This document shows, in pieces, positions 8,195 through 16,810 of a DNA stretch of 62,870 bases. Source of the stretch: Oceanospirillaceae bacterium. GTDB taxonomy: Bacteria; Pseudomonadota; Gammaproteobacteria; Pseudomonadales; Balneatricaceae. Made by a program: the position numbers and the translations under genes. Where the stretch lies: NCBI GenBank assembly GCA_013373085.1, contig JABXIM010000002.1:1-62870 (forward strand). Reading direction: 5' to 3'. Numbering within the stretch: position 1 is the first letter of the stretch; every line of letters starts with the position of its first letter. Under the pieces are notes generated by a model. That model was not told where the DNA came from, searched no databases, and worked only from the letters and a program-made list of their open reading frames with translations.

Positions 8195-9460
8195 TTAACC
8201 GAACATGCCCTTGAACATGAAGAAGAACATGATCGCCAGTAGCGCACCTGCCGGCAGCGTCACGATCCAGGAGATGAAGATGGTGCCGACGACGCGCATG
8301 TTCAGCGCGGCGAGGCCCCGAGCGATACCGACGCCGAGTACCGCCCCCACCAGGGTATGGGTGGTGGAAATCGGCAGACCGGTACCGGATGCAACGACCA
8401 CGGTGGTGGCGGCTGCGAGCGTAGCGGCGAAACCGCGGCTCGGCGTCAGTTCGGTAATATTGTTGCCCACAGTGGCGATGACCTTGTGTCCGTACATGAT
8501 CAGGCCGGCGACGATACCGCCGCCACCGAGCAGCAGGATCCAGGCCGGCATCGCGGTTTTCTGCGCCACCTCGCCGCCGGCGGCGACAACACCGACCACG
8601 GCAGCCAGCGGGCCGACGGCGTTGGCAACGTCATTGGAACCGTGGGCGAACGCCATGGCACAGGCGGTGAACATCATCAGGATGCCGAAGATTTTTTCGA
8701 CACTGGAGAAGTGATAGTCGCGATCGGCCTTGGCGTTGGGCTTGATGTTCCGCTGCAACATCATGCCGACCAGCATGGTCAGAATGCCGATGCCGACCGA
8801 GAACAGCGCGCTCTGGCCCCAGCTCAGGTGCAGACCGATATGCTTGAGGCCCTTGGTGAAGGTCACCATCGCCACAATGAAGCCCACCAGGAAAATGTAC
8901 ACCGGCACATATTTCTTGGCATTGGCGAAGGGATCATCGGTATCGAGGATGAGTTTCTGCACGCTCTTGAACAGGAAAAAGGCGATAAGCCCGGCCGTCA
9001 ACGGCGAGACCACCCAGCTCGCGACGATGCTGCTCACCTTGCCCCACTGTACCGCTTCCGCGGAGATCCCCACCGCCGCAAAACCGACGATGGCGCCGAC
9101 GATGGAGTGCGTGGTCGATACCGGCCAGCCATAGTGGGTGGCGATCAACAACCAAAGGCCGGCGGCCAGCAGCGAGGCGAGCATGCCGTAAACCAGCAAC
9201 TCGGGCGAGCCGGTTAACAGGGCCGGGTCTATGATCCCCTTGCGGATCGTCGCGGTGACGGCACCGCCGGCAAGATAAGCGCCGGCGAATTCGAACAGGA
9301 TGGCGATGATAATCGCCTGTTTCAGGGTCAGGGCCTTTGAGCCGACCGAGGTGCCCATGGCGTTGGCCACGTCGTTGGCGCCTACGCCCCAGGCCATGAA
9401 GAAACCGAAGATGCAGGCGAGGATGATGATGATATCGCCGTACTGCGCGATTATGCTCAT
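8195..9460 (-). CDS. pit: Low-affinity inorganic phosphate transporter of the Pit family
   Basis: This 421-residue inner-membrane protein has about ten membrane segments. It has the duplicated Pit signature GANDVANAMGTSVGSKAL near the N-terminus and GSNDVANAVGPLAAV in the second half. Each repeat is followed by a paired motif, VSTTHSIVGAIVG and ISTTHTLVGAVLG. The family takes up metal-phosphate complexes using the proton gradient. It starts 25 bases after the DUF47 gene, the usual Pit partner, so the two are cotranscribed. The motif repetition shows the internal duplication clearly. Confidence 0.95.
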   Translation of the reverse strand: MSIIAQYGDIIIILACIFGFFMAWGVGANDVANAMGTSVGSKALTLKQAIIIAILFEFAGAYLAGGAVTATIRKGIIDPALLTGSPELLVYGMLASLLAAGLWLLIATHYGWPVSTTHSIVGAIVGFAAVGISAEAVQWGKVSSIVASWVVSPLTAGLIAFFLFKSVQKLILDTDDPFANAKKYVPVYIFLVGFIVAMVTFTKGLKHIGLHLSWGQSALFSVGIGILTMLVGMMLQRNIKPNAKADRDYHFSSVEKIFGILMMFTACAMAFAHGSNDVANAVGPLAAVVGVVAAGGEVAQKTAMPAWILLLGGGGIVAGLIMYGHKVIATVGNNITELTPSRGFAATLAAATTVVVASGTGLPISTTHTLVGAVLGVGIARGLAALNMRVVGTIFISWIVTLPAGALLAIMFFFMFKGMFG

Positions 9461-9485
9461 GTTGGAATCCTTGACGGGGAAGCGT

Positions 9486-10166
9486 TTAGCGAGCCAGCAG
9501 CAGCTGCAGTCGGGAGCCTACTTGCTGTGCACGGTCGGCAATGTCGCCGATCCAGTTGATCACTTTGTAGAGGAACATCGCATCGATGGGATGCATGTCC
9601 TTCTCGACCTGGAACAGCGCGTGGCGGATCTCGCGCTCGAGGTCGTCGGCATCGTGCTCCAGGTCGTCAATATCGTGGATCATGTCCTCGACGGCATGGA
9701 CTTCATGGCCACCGAAGCCGGAGCTGATCAGTTCGTCAATTTCGTTCAGCGCGGTCATTGCCTGCGCCGAAGTTTTCAACGCACTGCGCACGAACGACGC
9801 CATCTGCGGCTTGATTGTCTCTGGAACCGTCATCTGGCGACCGAGCATCAGGCCGGCGATATCCTTGGAACGGTTGGCGATCTTGTCCTGCATGCGCAGA
9901 AGTTCCAGCAGGTCGGAGCGGGGGACCGGCAGGAAGATGCTGTTGGGCAAATGGGCGCGAACATCCTTTTTCAACGCATCCGCTTCATGCTCCAGCTGGG
10001 TGATCCGCTGCTGGGCGGCCTCGGCTTTTCCCCAGTCCTCCGCCATCACGGCATCGAAAAAGGGGATCAGCTCAAGGGCGCAGGCCTGCGCCTTGGCAAT
10101 GTGTTCCTGCATCGGTTTGAACGGCGAACGCGCGAACATTTGCAGGATCGGATTGTTGGTTACCAT
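9486..10166 (-). CDS. DUF47 (PhoU-like) accessory protein of the Pit transporter
   Basis: This 226-residue, almost entirely helical cytoplasmic protein belongs to the TIGR00153/DUF47 family, which is distantly related to PhoU. Recognisable stretches are MFARSPFKPMQEHIAKAQAC, ITQLEHEADALKKDVRAHLP and DIDDLEHDADDLEREIRHAL. The ExxxD-type acidic helical repeats are those that bind metal clusters in PhoU. Its conserved position immediately upstream of pit indicates a role in controlling phosphate import through Pit. The intergenic region to the divergent CYTH gene (10167-10370) must hold the promoters of both. I see no clear PHO box in it. Confidence 0.92.
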   Translation of the reverse strand: MVTNNPILQMFARSPFKPMQEHIAKAQACALELIPFFDAVMAEDWGKAEAAQQRITQLEHEADALKKDVRAHLPNSIFLPVPRSDLLELLRMQDKIANRSKDIAGLMLGRQMTVPETIKPQMASFVRSALKTSAQAMTALNEIDELISSGFGGHEVHAVEDMIHDIDDLEHDADDLEREIRHALFQVEKDMHPIDAMFLYKVINWIGDIADRAQQVGSRLQLLLAR

Positions 10167-10370
10167 CGGTTTCCCTGTTGGTTGTCACGACTTCGCGCGC
10201 AAGTATAAGGGCGCATCTGGCCGGGTTGTAGTCAAACCTTAACTTTTTTTTAACGCAAACATGGGTCAAATCGGTCGCCCTGGTGGCTGCGCCACAGTGG
10301 TTGAGCCGGTTACACTTGCGGTGATCATTGATGGCAGGACCGCTGTACGGTCGATAGGAGAGTCGGGGTT

Positions 10371-11492
10371 ATGGCACGGGAGATCGAACTTAAGCTCAGT
10401 CTGGCCGAAGAGGGCGTATCGGCGCTGCGGGCGCTGCCGCTGTTGGCGAGCGAGGCGGACTTTCGCGGCACGTCGAGGCTGCACAACCGGTATTTCGATA
10501 CCGCATCGCAGGCGCTGGCGGCCAACCGGGTGGCGCTGCGCATCCGCGAAGACGACGGGCGTTTCGTACAGACGCTGAAAACCCGGGGCGCCAGCCAGGG
10601 CGGGCTGCACCAGCGCAATGAATGGGAGTGGGAACTGTCGCAACCGGCCCTCGACTACAGTCTGCTGGCCGACGCGAGCTGGCCGGTGAGTCTTGACGAC
10701 CCGGCGCTGCTGCAGCAGATCGTGCCCGCCTTTCGTACCGATTTCGAGCGCAGCACCTGGTTGCTGCGTCGACCGTCCGTGGCCGACGGCGAGGCGGTGA
10801 TCGAACTGGTGTTGGATCGAGGCGAGGTCACGACCGCGGCCGGTGGGCGCGACGCCCTCTGCGAAGTCGAGCTGGAGCTCAAGGCCGGTACCGCCGAGGA
10901 TCTCTACGGGGTGGCCTTGGAGCTGGCTGCGGCGGTACCGCTGCTGGTCAGCGATATCAGCAAGGCCGAGCGCGGCTACCGGCTGCTGGCCCGGGAACCA
11001 CTGCCCGAGACTGTCGGCCCGCGGGTGGCGGATGGGATGAGCAGCGGCGATGCCTTCCAGGCGCTGGTCGAAGAAAGCCTCAACGATCTCAGCCGGGGAC
11101 TGGAACTCTGGCGCGAAGCCGCCGACTGGCTCGCCGTCACCCGGACGGCACTGGCGTTGCAGCGGTTGCGGGCCACTCTGGCCTGTTTCGGTGCCTTGCT
11201 TCCGAGTGAGAGTAAGTCCTTGCTTACGCAACTGGGACATCTCAATTGCGAGCTCGACCAGGCGTTGGCCTGGCGGACGCTGCTGCCGGAGATCGGCGAG
11301 GATCAGGTCGCGGGCTGGGCGGCGCAGCAGGCACCGGTCGCACGGCGCCGTCTCGATGCCCTGTTGCGGTCGCCGGAGCCCGGTTTGTTGCTGCTTCGGT
11401 GCAGCCGGTTGCTGCTCGATACGGAAGACGCCGCCGACGCCCGGCAGCCATTGGCGTTTTTCACCCCGGAACTTGATAAGCTGCCACTATAA
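10371..11492 (+). CDS. CYTH-domain triphosphatase-like protein with a short, histidine-poor CHAD-like tail
   Basis: This 373-residue protein starts with AREIELKLSL, containing the ExExK signature of CYTH phosphatases. NRYFDTASQALAANRVALRIR, FVQTLKTRG, CEVELELK and SDISKAERGYRLL follow. Together these form the tunnel that binds triphosphate and metal in YgiF/inorganic triphosphatase proteins. From about residue 210 the sequence is helical and sits where a CHAD domain is expected. It is shorter than usual and nearly lacks the histidines that define CHAD, so polyphosphate binding by this half is doubtful. The start has an AGGAGAG ribosome site. It lies upstream of glnE, as ygiF-like genes do in several gammaproteobacteria. 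Confidence 0.85.
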   Translation: MAREIELKLSLAEEGVSALRALPLLASEADFRGTSRLHNRYFDTASQALAANRVALRIREDDGRFVQTLKTRGASQGGLHQRNEWEWELSQPALDYSLLADASWPVSLDDPALLQQIVPAFRTDFERSTWLLRRPSVADGEAVIELVLDRGEVTTAAGGRDALCEVELELKAGTAEDLYGVALELAAAVPLLVSDISKAERGYRLLAREPLPETVGPRVADGMSSGDAFQALVEESLNDLSRGLELWREAADWLAVTRTALALQRLRATLACFGALLPSESKSLLTQLGHLNCELDQALAWRTLLPEIGEDQVAGWAAQQAPVARRRLDALLRSPEPGLLLLRCSRLLLDTEDAADARQPLAFFTPELDKLPL

Positions 11493-11626
11493 CCCGCCGC
11501 GCCCGCGGCCAGGGTGGAAGTCGTGCTTTGCTCCGCCTTGCACAGACCGACTCCTGTGGGGGCTGATGATCGTCACGGACGGCGGGAATCCGGGCATTGC
11601 AGGATTTAATACCCGGGCAGCGAAGC

Positions 11627-11664
11627 GCATCGCACCGCTGCGGCAATGGTGCGGTTCGCGATGC
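11627..11664. repeat. REP-like palindrome upstream of glnE
   Basis: GCATCGC (11627-11633) plus ACCGC pairs with GCGGT, a two-base bulge, then GCGATGC (11658-11664). The 215-base CYTH-glnE gap holds this element and no gene. The sequence resembles intergenic repeats widespread in pseudomonads. It could slow transcription entering glnE. Confidence 0.5.
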
Positions 11665-11707
11665 TCACCAGCACCCTGCAGTTTCACCTTAAGGTAGAGG
11701 ACCGATA

Positions 11708-14617
11708 ATGCCAGAACCGCAACTTGCGCAGATCCCGCAACCGCTGCATGACCTGATCCGCCAGCGCTGGCGGAAACTCGAAAGCTGCCTGGACCTGCTG
11801 GATTCGCTGCCGGACCACCTGGCCGGCGAGCTGACCCGGGTGCTGGTCGGCAGCGACTACGTCGCCGACCAGCTGGTGCAGCGCTCAGGGCTCCTGGGAG
11901 ATCTGCTTGGCAGCGGCGACCTGCACCGCGACTACTCGGAGCGGGACTACCGGCAGGCACTGTCCGGTCGGTTGCAGCAGCAGGGCGACGAACCGGGCCT
12001 GCATCGCGAACTGCGCCGGTTTCGTCAGCGCGAGATGGTCCGCATCATATGGCGCGACCTGAATCGGCTCGCCGACATGCGCCAGACCACTCGCGAGCTG
12101 TCCTGGCTCGCCGACGCCTGTATCGACGGCGCGCTGGACTGGCTGTACAGCACTGCCTGCGAAAAATGGGGAACACCCCACTCCCGCACCGATGCCCGCG
12201 GCCAGCGGCAACCGCAAAAAATGGTGGTGCTGGGGATGGGCAAGCTTGGCGCCCACGAACTGAACCTGTCGTCCGATATCGACCTGATGTTCGTCTACCC
12301 CAAAAATGGCGAGACCGAAGGCGCCCGTCGCAGTCTCGAGAATCAGGACTTCTTCATCCGTCTCGGACAAAAACTGATTCAGGCCCTCGACAACGTTACC
12401 GTCGACGGCTTTGTGTTCCGCGTCGACATGCGGCTGCGCCCCTTCGGCTCGGCCGGCCCGCTGGCGGTCAGCTTCGATGCCATGGAGGGGTACTACCAGG
12501 ATCAGGGCCGGGAGTGGGAACGCTACGCCATGATCAAGGCGCGGGTGGTGGCCGGCGACAAGGCTCAGGGCGCCCGCCTGCAGGAGCTGCTGCGGCCCTT
12601 CGTCTACCGCAAGTACATTGACTTCAGCGCCTTCGAGTCGCTGCGCGAAATGAAAGAGATGATCAATCGCGAAGTACGGCGCAAGGGGCTGGAGCAGAAC
12701 GTCAAGCTGGGGTCCGGCGGCATCCGCGAAGTGGAGTTCATTGCCCAGGCGTTCCAGCTGATAAGGGGGGGCCGCGATACGCGGCTGCAGCAGCGCGAAC
12801 TGCTCAACGTTCTGCCGCTGTTGGCGGAGTTCGGCATGCCGCAGCAGGCGATCGACGAGCTGCTTTCCGCCTATGAATATCTGCGAAATGTCGAACACGG
12901 GATACAAGCGCTGCATGACCAGCAAACCCAGGAGTTGCCGCTGGACGAGCAGGCGCGCCTGCGCCTGGCCACGGTCATGGGCTGCGCTGACTGGCCGGCT
13001 TTTATGACTGTGCTGGATCGGCACAGGAGCGCAGTGCGTGCTCACTTCGACGATGTCATCGCCCCGGCAAAGGAGGGCAGAGCCAAAACGGTCGACGGTG
13101 CCGCGGACTGGCTGGCCCTCTGGGATGGCGCCTGGGAGGAGGATGCTGCCGAACGCTTTCTTGCCAGTCATGGTTACGACGACCCGGCGCGTGCCTGGAA
13201 GCTGCTCGACGACCTGCGACGTTCGCGGACGGTCATGGTGCTGCAGGCCGTGGGCCTCGAACGTCTGAAGGCCGTACTGCCGGCATTACTGATCCAGGTG
13301 GCCTCGGTCGACAATTCCGCCGAGACGCTGGCGCGGGTGCTGCAGCTGATTCAGGCGGTGCTACGCCGCTCGGCGTATCTGGTACTGCTGGCGGAAAACC
13401 CGGATGCGATGCGCCAACTGGTGCACCTTTGCTCGGCCAGTCCGTGGTTTTCGGGGCAGCTGTCAAAACTGCCGATCCTGCTCGACGAGCTGATCGATCC
13501 ACGTACCCTCTATGCGCCGCCGGACAAGCAGGCGCTGCAGCACGAGCTGCGCCAGCAGCTGCTGCGTATTCCGCAGGAGGATACCGAGCAGTTGATGGAG
13601 GCACTGCGTTACTTCAAGAATGCCCATGTGCTGCGGGTTGCAGCGTCGGACATCACCGGCGTGCTGCCGTTGATGAAGGTCAGCGACTACCTGACCTGGA
13701 CCGCCGAAACCGTGCTCGATAGCGTACTGGAAGCAGCCTGGCGGCAGCTGACTGAAAAGCACGGCCTGCCGCAGAAAGCGCCCGGCGAGCCCTGCGATCC
13801 GGATTTCATCATCCTTGGCTACGGCAAGCTTGGCGGTATCGAACTGTCCTATGGTTCGGACCTCGATCTGGTGTTCATCCACGACGCCGATCCGAATCTC
13901 TCGACCGATGGCGAAAAACAGCTGGTCAACAGCGTGTTTTTCACCCGTCTCGGGCAGCGCATCATCCATATGCTCAACACCTTTACCGCAGGAGGCCTGC
14001 TGTACGAGGTCGATATGCGGTTGCGACCGTCCGGCAACTCCGGGTTGCTGGTGAGTTCGCTGAAGGCGTTTCGTGAATATCAGCTCAAGGAAGCCTGGAC
14101 CTGGGAGCACCAGGCCCTGACCCGCGCCCGGGTGGTGAGCGGCTGTCCGAAGCTGGCGCAGCGTTTCGAGGCCGTGCGCGCGGAAATCCTCGGGCAGGCG
14201 CGCGAAATCGAAACGCTCCGCGACGAAGTGGTGGAGATGCGCCGCAAGATGCGCGAACACCTGGGCAGCAAGCCGGCTGCCGACGATGCCGAGGCGGTAT
14301 TCAACCTCAAGCAGGACGCGGGCGGTATCGTCGATATCGAGTTTCTGGTGCAGTACCAGGTGCTGGCCCACGCCAGCCGGTATCCGGAGCTGCTGGAGTT
14401 CACCGACAATATCCGCATTCTCGACGCGGTCGAGCGGGTCGGGCTGCTGCCGCCGCAGGATGCGGACCTGCTGCGCGAGGCCTACAAGGCGTATCGCTCC
14501 GTCGGCCACCGCCTCAGCCTGCAGGAACAGTCGAGCGTGATCCCCGACTCCGAGATGCAGGACTACCGTGAGGGCGTTGGCCGCATCTGGGAGCAGGTGA
14601 TGGGGCCTAAAAGCTGA
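11708..14617 (+). CDS. glnE: Bifunctional glutamine synthetase adenylyltransferase/deadenylase
   Basis: This 969-residue protein regulates glutamine synthetase by adding and removing AMP. Both nucleotidyltransferase domains are visible. The N-terminal deadenylase shows MGKLGAHELNLSSDIDLMFV near residue 180. The C-terminal adenylylase shows GYGKLGGIELSYGSDLDLVF near residue 705. Each GSD/SSD motif with DxD holds the metal-binding aspartates. FVYRKYIDFSAFESLREMK and the C-terminal QLKEAWTWEHQALTRARVV are also typical. Length fits the family. The gene is followed by a strong terminator and then convergent ilvE, the same neighbour as in Pseudomonas. Confidence 0.97.
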   Translation: MPEPQLAQIPQPLHDLIRQRWRKLESCLDLLDSLPDHLAGELTRVLVGSDYVADQLVQRSGLLGDLLGSGDLHRDYSERDYRQALSGRLQQQGDEPGLHRELRRFRQREMVRIIWRDLNRLADMRQTTRELSWLADACIDGALDWLYSTACEKWGTPHSRTDARGQRQPQKMVVLGMGKLGAHELNLSSDIDLMFVYPKNGETEGARRSLENQDFFIRLGQKLIQALDNVTVDGFVFRVDMRLRPFGSAGPLAVSFDAMEGYYQDQGREWERYAMIKARVVAGDKAQGARLQELLRPFVYRKYIDFSAFESLREMKEMINREVRRKGLEQNVKLGSGGIREVEFIAQAFQLIRGGRDTRLQQRELLNVLPLLAEFGMPQQAIDELLSAYEYLRNVEHGIQALHDQQTQELPLDEQARLRLATVMGCADWPAFMTVLDRHRSAVRAHFDDVIAPAKEGRAKTVDGAADWLALWDGAWEEDAAERFLASHGYDDPARAWKLLDDLRRSRTVMVLQAVGLERLKAVLPALLIQVASVDNSAETLARVLQLIQAVLRRSAYLVLLAENPDAMRQLVHLCSASPWFSGQLSKLPILLDELIDPRTLYAPPDKQALQHELRQQLLRIPQEDTEQLMEALRYFKNAHVLRVAASDITGVLPLMKVSDYLTWTAETVLDSVLEAAWRQLTEKHGLPQKAPGEPCDPDFIILGYGKLGGIELSYGSDLDLVFIHDADPNLSTDGEKQLVNSVFFTRLGQRIIHMLNTFTAGGLLYEVDMRLRPSGNSGLLVSSLKAFREYQLKEAWTWEHQALTRARVVSGCPKLAQRFEAVRAEILGQAREIETLRDEVVEMRRKMREHLGSKPAADDAEAVFNLKQDAGGIVDIEFLVQYQVLAHASRYPELLEFTDNIRILDAVERVGLLPPQDADLLREAYKAYRSVGHRLSLQEQSSVIPDSEMQDYREGVGRIWEQVMGPKS

Positions 14618-14636
14618 GGTTCGGAACGGCTGCAAC

Positions 14637-14669
14637 AAAAAAAGCCAGGCGACAATGCCTGGCTTTTTT
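14637..14669. terminator. Bidirectional intrinsic terminator between glnE and ilvE
   Basis: AAAGCCAGGC (14641-14650) and GCCTGGCTTT (14657-14666) form a perfect ten-base stem. The loop is six bases, with an A run before the stem and a T run after it. It can therefore end both plus-strand glnE and minus-strand ilvE transcripts. It is the best classical terminator in the window. Confidence 0.92.
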
Positions 14670-14685
14670 CGTAACGGCTTGCGGA

Positions 14686-15681
14686 TCAGATGCTGGTGAG
14701 CCAGCCGTGGGTGTCTTCGGCCTTGCCCCACTGGATATCGTTGAGGGCCTGGCGCAGCTTCAGGGTCGTGGCGCCGATGCTGCCGTCGCCGACCGAGTAC
14801 TCCTGTCCCTTGTAGATCAGGGTGCCGACCGGCGCCAGTACTGCGGCGGTGCCGGACAGCGCCGCTTCGCAGCCGGGCTTGGCCGCACGCTCGAGCAGTT
14901 CGTCGACGGTCAGGTCGCGCTCGGAGACCTTCATGCCCTGGTCGCGGGCCAGAGTCAGGATGGAGTCGCGCGTGACGCCGTGGAGGAAGCACTCATCCAG
15001 ACCCTTGGTGACGATTTCGTCGCCATCGATCAGCAGGAAGTTGGCGGCACCGGTTTCCTGAACGTCGCCGCCCGGGCAGAACAGCACCTGGTCGGCCTGG
15101 TATTCGGCACGGGCCTTCATGATCGGGCGCAGCGCACCGGCGTAGTTGCCGCCACTCTTGACCATGCCCATGTGCGGCGGGCAGCGCATGCCCTCGTCGT
15201 CGACCAGCAGGCGCAGGGCCTTGTCGCCACCGGCAAAGTAATCGCCGACCGGGGACAGCAGCACATACTGGCAGGACGTCAGTGAAGGCACGGCGGCCTT
15301 GCCTATGGCCGGCTCGGTGCCGAAATGGGTTGGGCGGATGTACATGGATCCCGGCGGTGCCGGTACTTCCTCTGCAAAACGTGTGACGATGTCGCGAATC
15401 ATCTTGGCCGTGGCGTCGCGATCGATTTCCGGCAGCGCCAGCAGATGGGAGCTCTGGGCGAAGCGATCGAGGTTGCGGTCCATACGGAAGATCTTGATCG
15501 AACCGTCCTCGTGACGAAATGCCTTCAGGCCCTCGAAGCAGGTGCTGGAATAATGCAGCACGTGCGCACCCGGATGCAGCTGGATGCTGTCGCTCGGCAC
15601 GACCTCTGTCTCGCTCCAGTTGGAACCGTCAAACCAGGAGATTGCCATTTCAGGCATAAATACAGAGCCGAAAGCCGCCAT
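14686..15681 (-). CDS. ilvE: Branched-chain amino acid aminotransferase
   Basis: This 331-residue, PLP-dependent class IV aminotransferase makes leucine, isoleucine and valine from their keto acids. Key stretches are HYSSTCFEGLKAFRHEDGS and MYIRPTHFGTEP. The pyridoxal lysine lies in MGMVKSGGNYAGAL. GDVQETGAANFLLIDGDEI and LSGTAAVLAPVG follow. The start is uncertain: ATG 15681 has a GGGA ribosome site, while internal ATGs at 15657 and 15647 (MAISWFDG) fit many homologues. It is divergent from the ELM1-like gene, marking the start of the glycan locus. Confidence 0.94.
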   Translation of the reverse strand: MAAFGSVFMPEMAISWFDGSNWSETEVVPSDSIQLHPGAHVLHYSSTCFEGLKAFRHEDGSIKIFRMDRNLDRFAQSSHLLALPEIDRDATAKMIRDIVTRFAEEVPAPPGSMYIRPTHFGTEPAIGKAAVPSLTSCQYVLLSPVGDYFAGGDKALRLLVDDEGMRCPPHMGMVKSGGNYAGALRPIMKARAEYQADQVLFCPGGDVQETGAANFLLIDGDEIVTKGLDECFLHGVTRDSILTLARDQGMKVSERDLTVDELLERAAKPGCEAALSGTAAVLAPVGTLIYKGQEYSVGDGSIGATTLKLRQALNDIQWGKAEDTHGWLTSI

Positions 15682-15855
15682 ACTGAGTATCCCAAACAGA
15701 TTGTGAACAGGCCCCGACGGACGCGGGACAGGAGTCATACACCCGGGGTGTAAGGGTATTGGACCGTAGATTGTAAGCATCCGTGCCGAAAATGGAATTG
15801 TCTGAGGCGGAAATTTCGCCGTATTGCGTGGGTCTGGGGCTCGAATTTGCTTATC

Positions 15856-16797
15856 ATGGACGCGCTAGGGGCCAATCCGGACAAGATATCGGTGTCAGAA
15901 ATCTGCATTATCAGTGACGGCAAACCGGGACATCTCAACCAGTCGCGCGGTCTGGCGGAGGCGCTGCGGCGCCGTCGTCCCGGGATAGGGGTGCGCGAAT
16001 GCTCGCCGCTCGATCGTATAGGCGCGTTACGTACCTGGCTCAGCGGGCAGCTGTCGCCGGGCGTACTGGACGGCGCACCGGACGCGCCTCCTGCTCTGCT
16101 GGTCGGGGCCGGTCACGCCACGCACGCCACGCTGCTGGCCTTGAAGCGGGCCTGGCGAAGGCCTGCCGTCGTGCTGATGAAACCCTCGCTGCCGCTTGGC
16201 TGCTTCGATCTGTGCCTGATGCCGCAGCATGACAACCCGCCCGAGCGCGACAATGTGATCGCCACCCGGGGCGCGCTGAACCTGATGCAGCCGGGACGTA
16301 AACAGGCGGACCTGGGCCTGATCCTGATCGGCGGACCGTCTCGCCACAGCGGTTGGGACGAGTCGGCGCTGCTGACACAGCTCGAGCGCATTCTGGCCTC
16401 GGGTGACCGACGCTGGCGCATGACCAGCTCGAGGCGTACGCCGGCGTCGACCGAACGCTTGCTGGCGGCCCTGCCCGGGGTCGACTTCGTGCCGGCCAGT
16501 GCAACCGGTCGTGACTGGCTGCCGGCTCAGCTGGCCGCTGCTGAGACCTGCTGGGTGACTGAAGACAGTGTGTCGATGGTGTACGAGGCGCTGAGCGCCG
16601 GCTGCGGCGTGGGCATCCTGTCGGTGCCCCAGAATCGCGACAATCGTCTGCAGCGGGGACTGCAGCAGTTGGCGGAGAAGGGGCTGGTGACAGCCTTCGC
16701 TGACTGGCGCGGAGACGCGCTGGCCCCGCCGGCCACCGGTTTCGACGAGGCGGGCCGCTGCGCCGAGCTGATACTGGCGCGCGGCTGGCTGGATTGA
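15856..16797 (+). CDS. ELM1/GtrOC1-type putative glycosyltransferase (mitochondrial fission ELM1 family)
   Basis: This 313-residue protein begins with ICIISDGKPGHLNQSRGLAEAL, the hallmark of this family. LLVGAGHATHATLLALKRAW, the phosphate-binding-like LILIGGPSRHSGWDES, and TCWVTEDSVSMVYEALSAG follow. The fold is GT-B-like, and bacterial members sit in LPS core loci. In Acinetobacter the homologous gene gtrOC1 also lies next to ilvE. The acceptor and donor are not known from sequence. The start at ATG 15856 has no good ribosome site; GTG 15892 is an alternative. It is the only plus-strand gene at this end and meets a minus-strand operon 13 bases after its stop. Confidence 0.8.
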   Translation: MDALGANPDKISVSEICIISDGKPGHLNQSRGLAEALRRRRPGIGVRECSPLDRIGALRTWLSGQLSPGVLDGAPDAPPALLVGAGHATHATLLALKRAWRRPAVVLMKPSLPLGCFDLCLMPQHDNPPERDNVIATRGALNLMQPGRKQADLGLILIGGPSRHSGWDESALLTQLERILASGDRRWRMTSSRRTPASTERLLAALPGVDFVPASATGRDWLPAQLAAAETCWVTEDSVSMVYEALSAGCGVGILSVPQNRDNRLQRGLQQLAEKGLVTAFADWRGDALAPPATGFDEAGRCAELILARGWLD

Positions 16798-16810
16798 CGC
16801 CGGTGCGGAC

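Noticed and set aside
10167-10370. PHO box controlling pit and DUF47
   Set aside because: No pair of CTGTCAT-like repeats is visible. The Pit system is often not PhoB-dependent.
11885-13171. 428-codon open frame opposite glnE
   Set aside because: Shadow of GlnE, whose two nucleotidyltransferase motifs are intact; no motif in the antisense product.
13463-14992. 509-codon minus-strand frame across glnE and ilvE
   Set aside because: It covers known genes on both strands and crosses the strong terminator at 14637; composition is that of a shadow frame.
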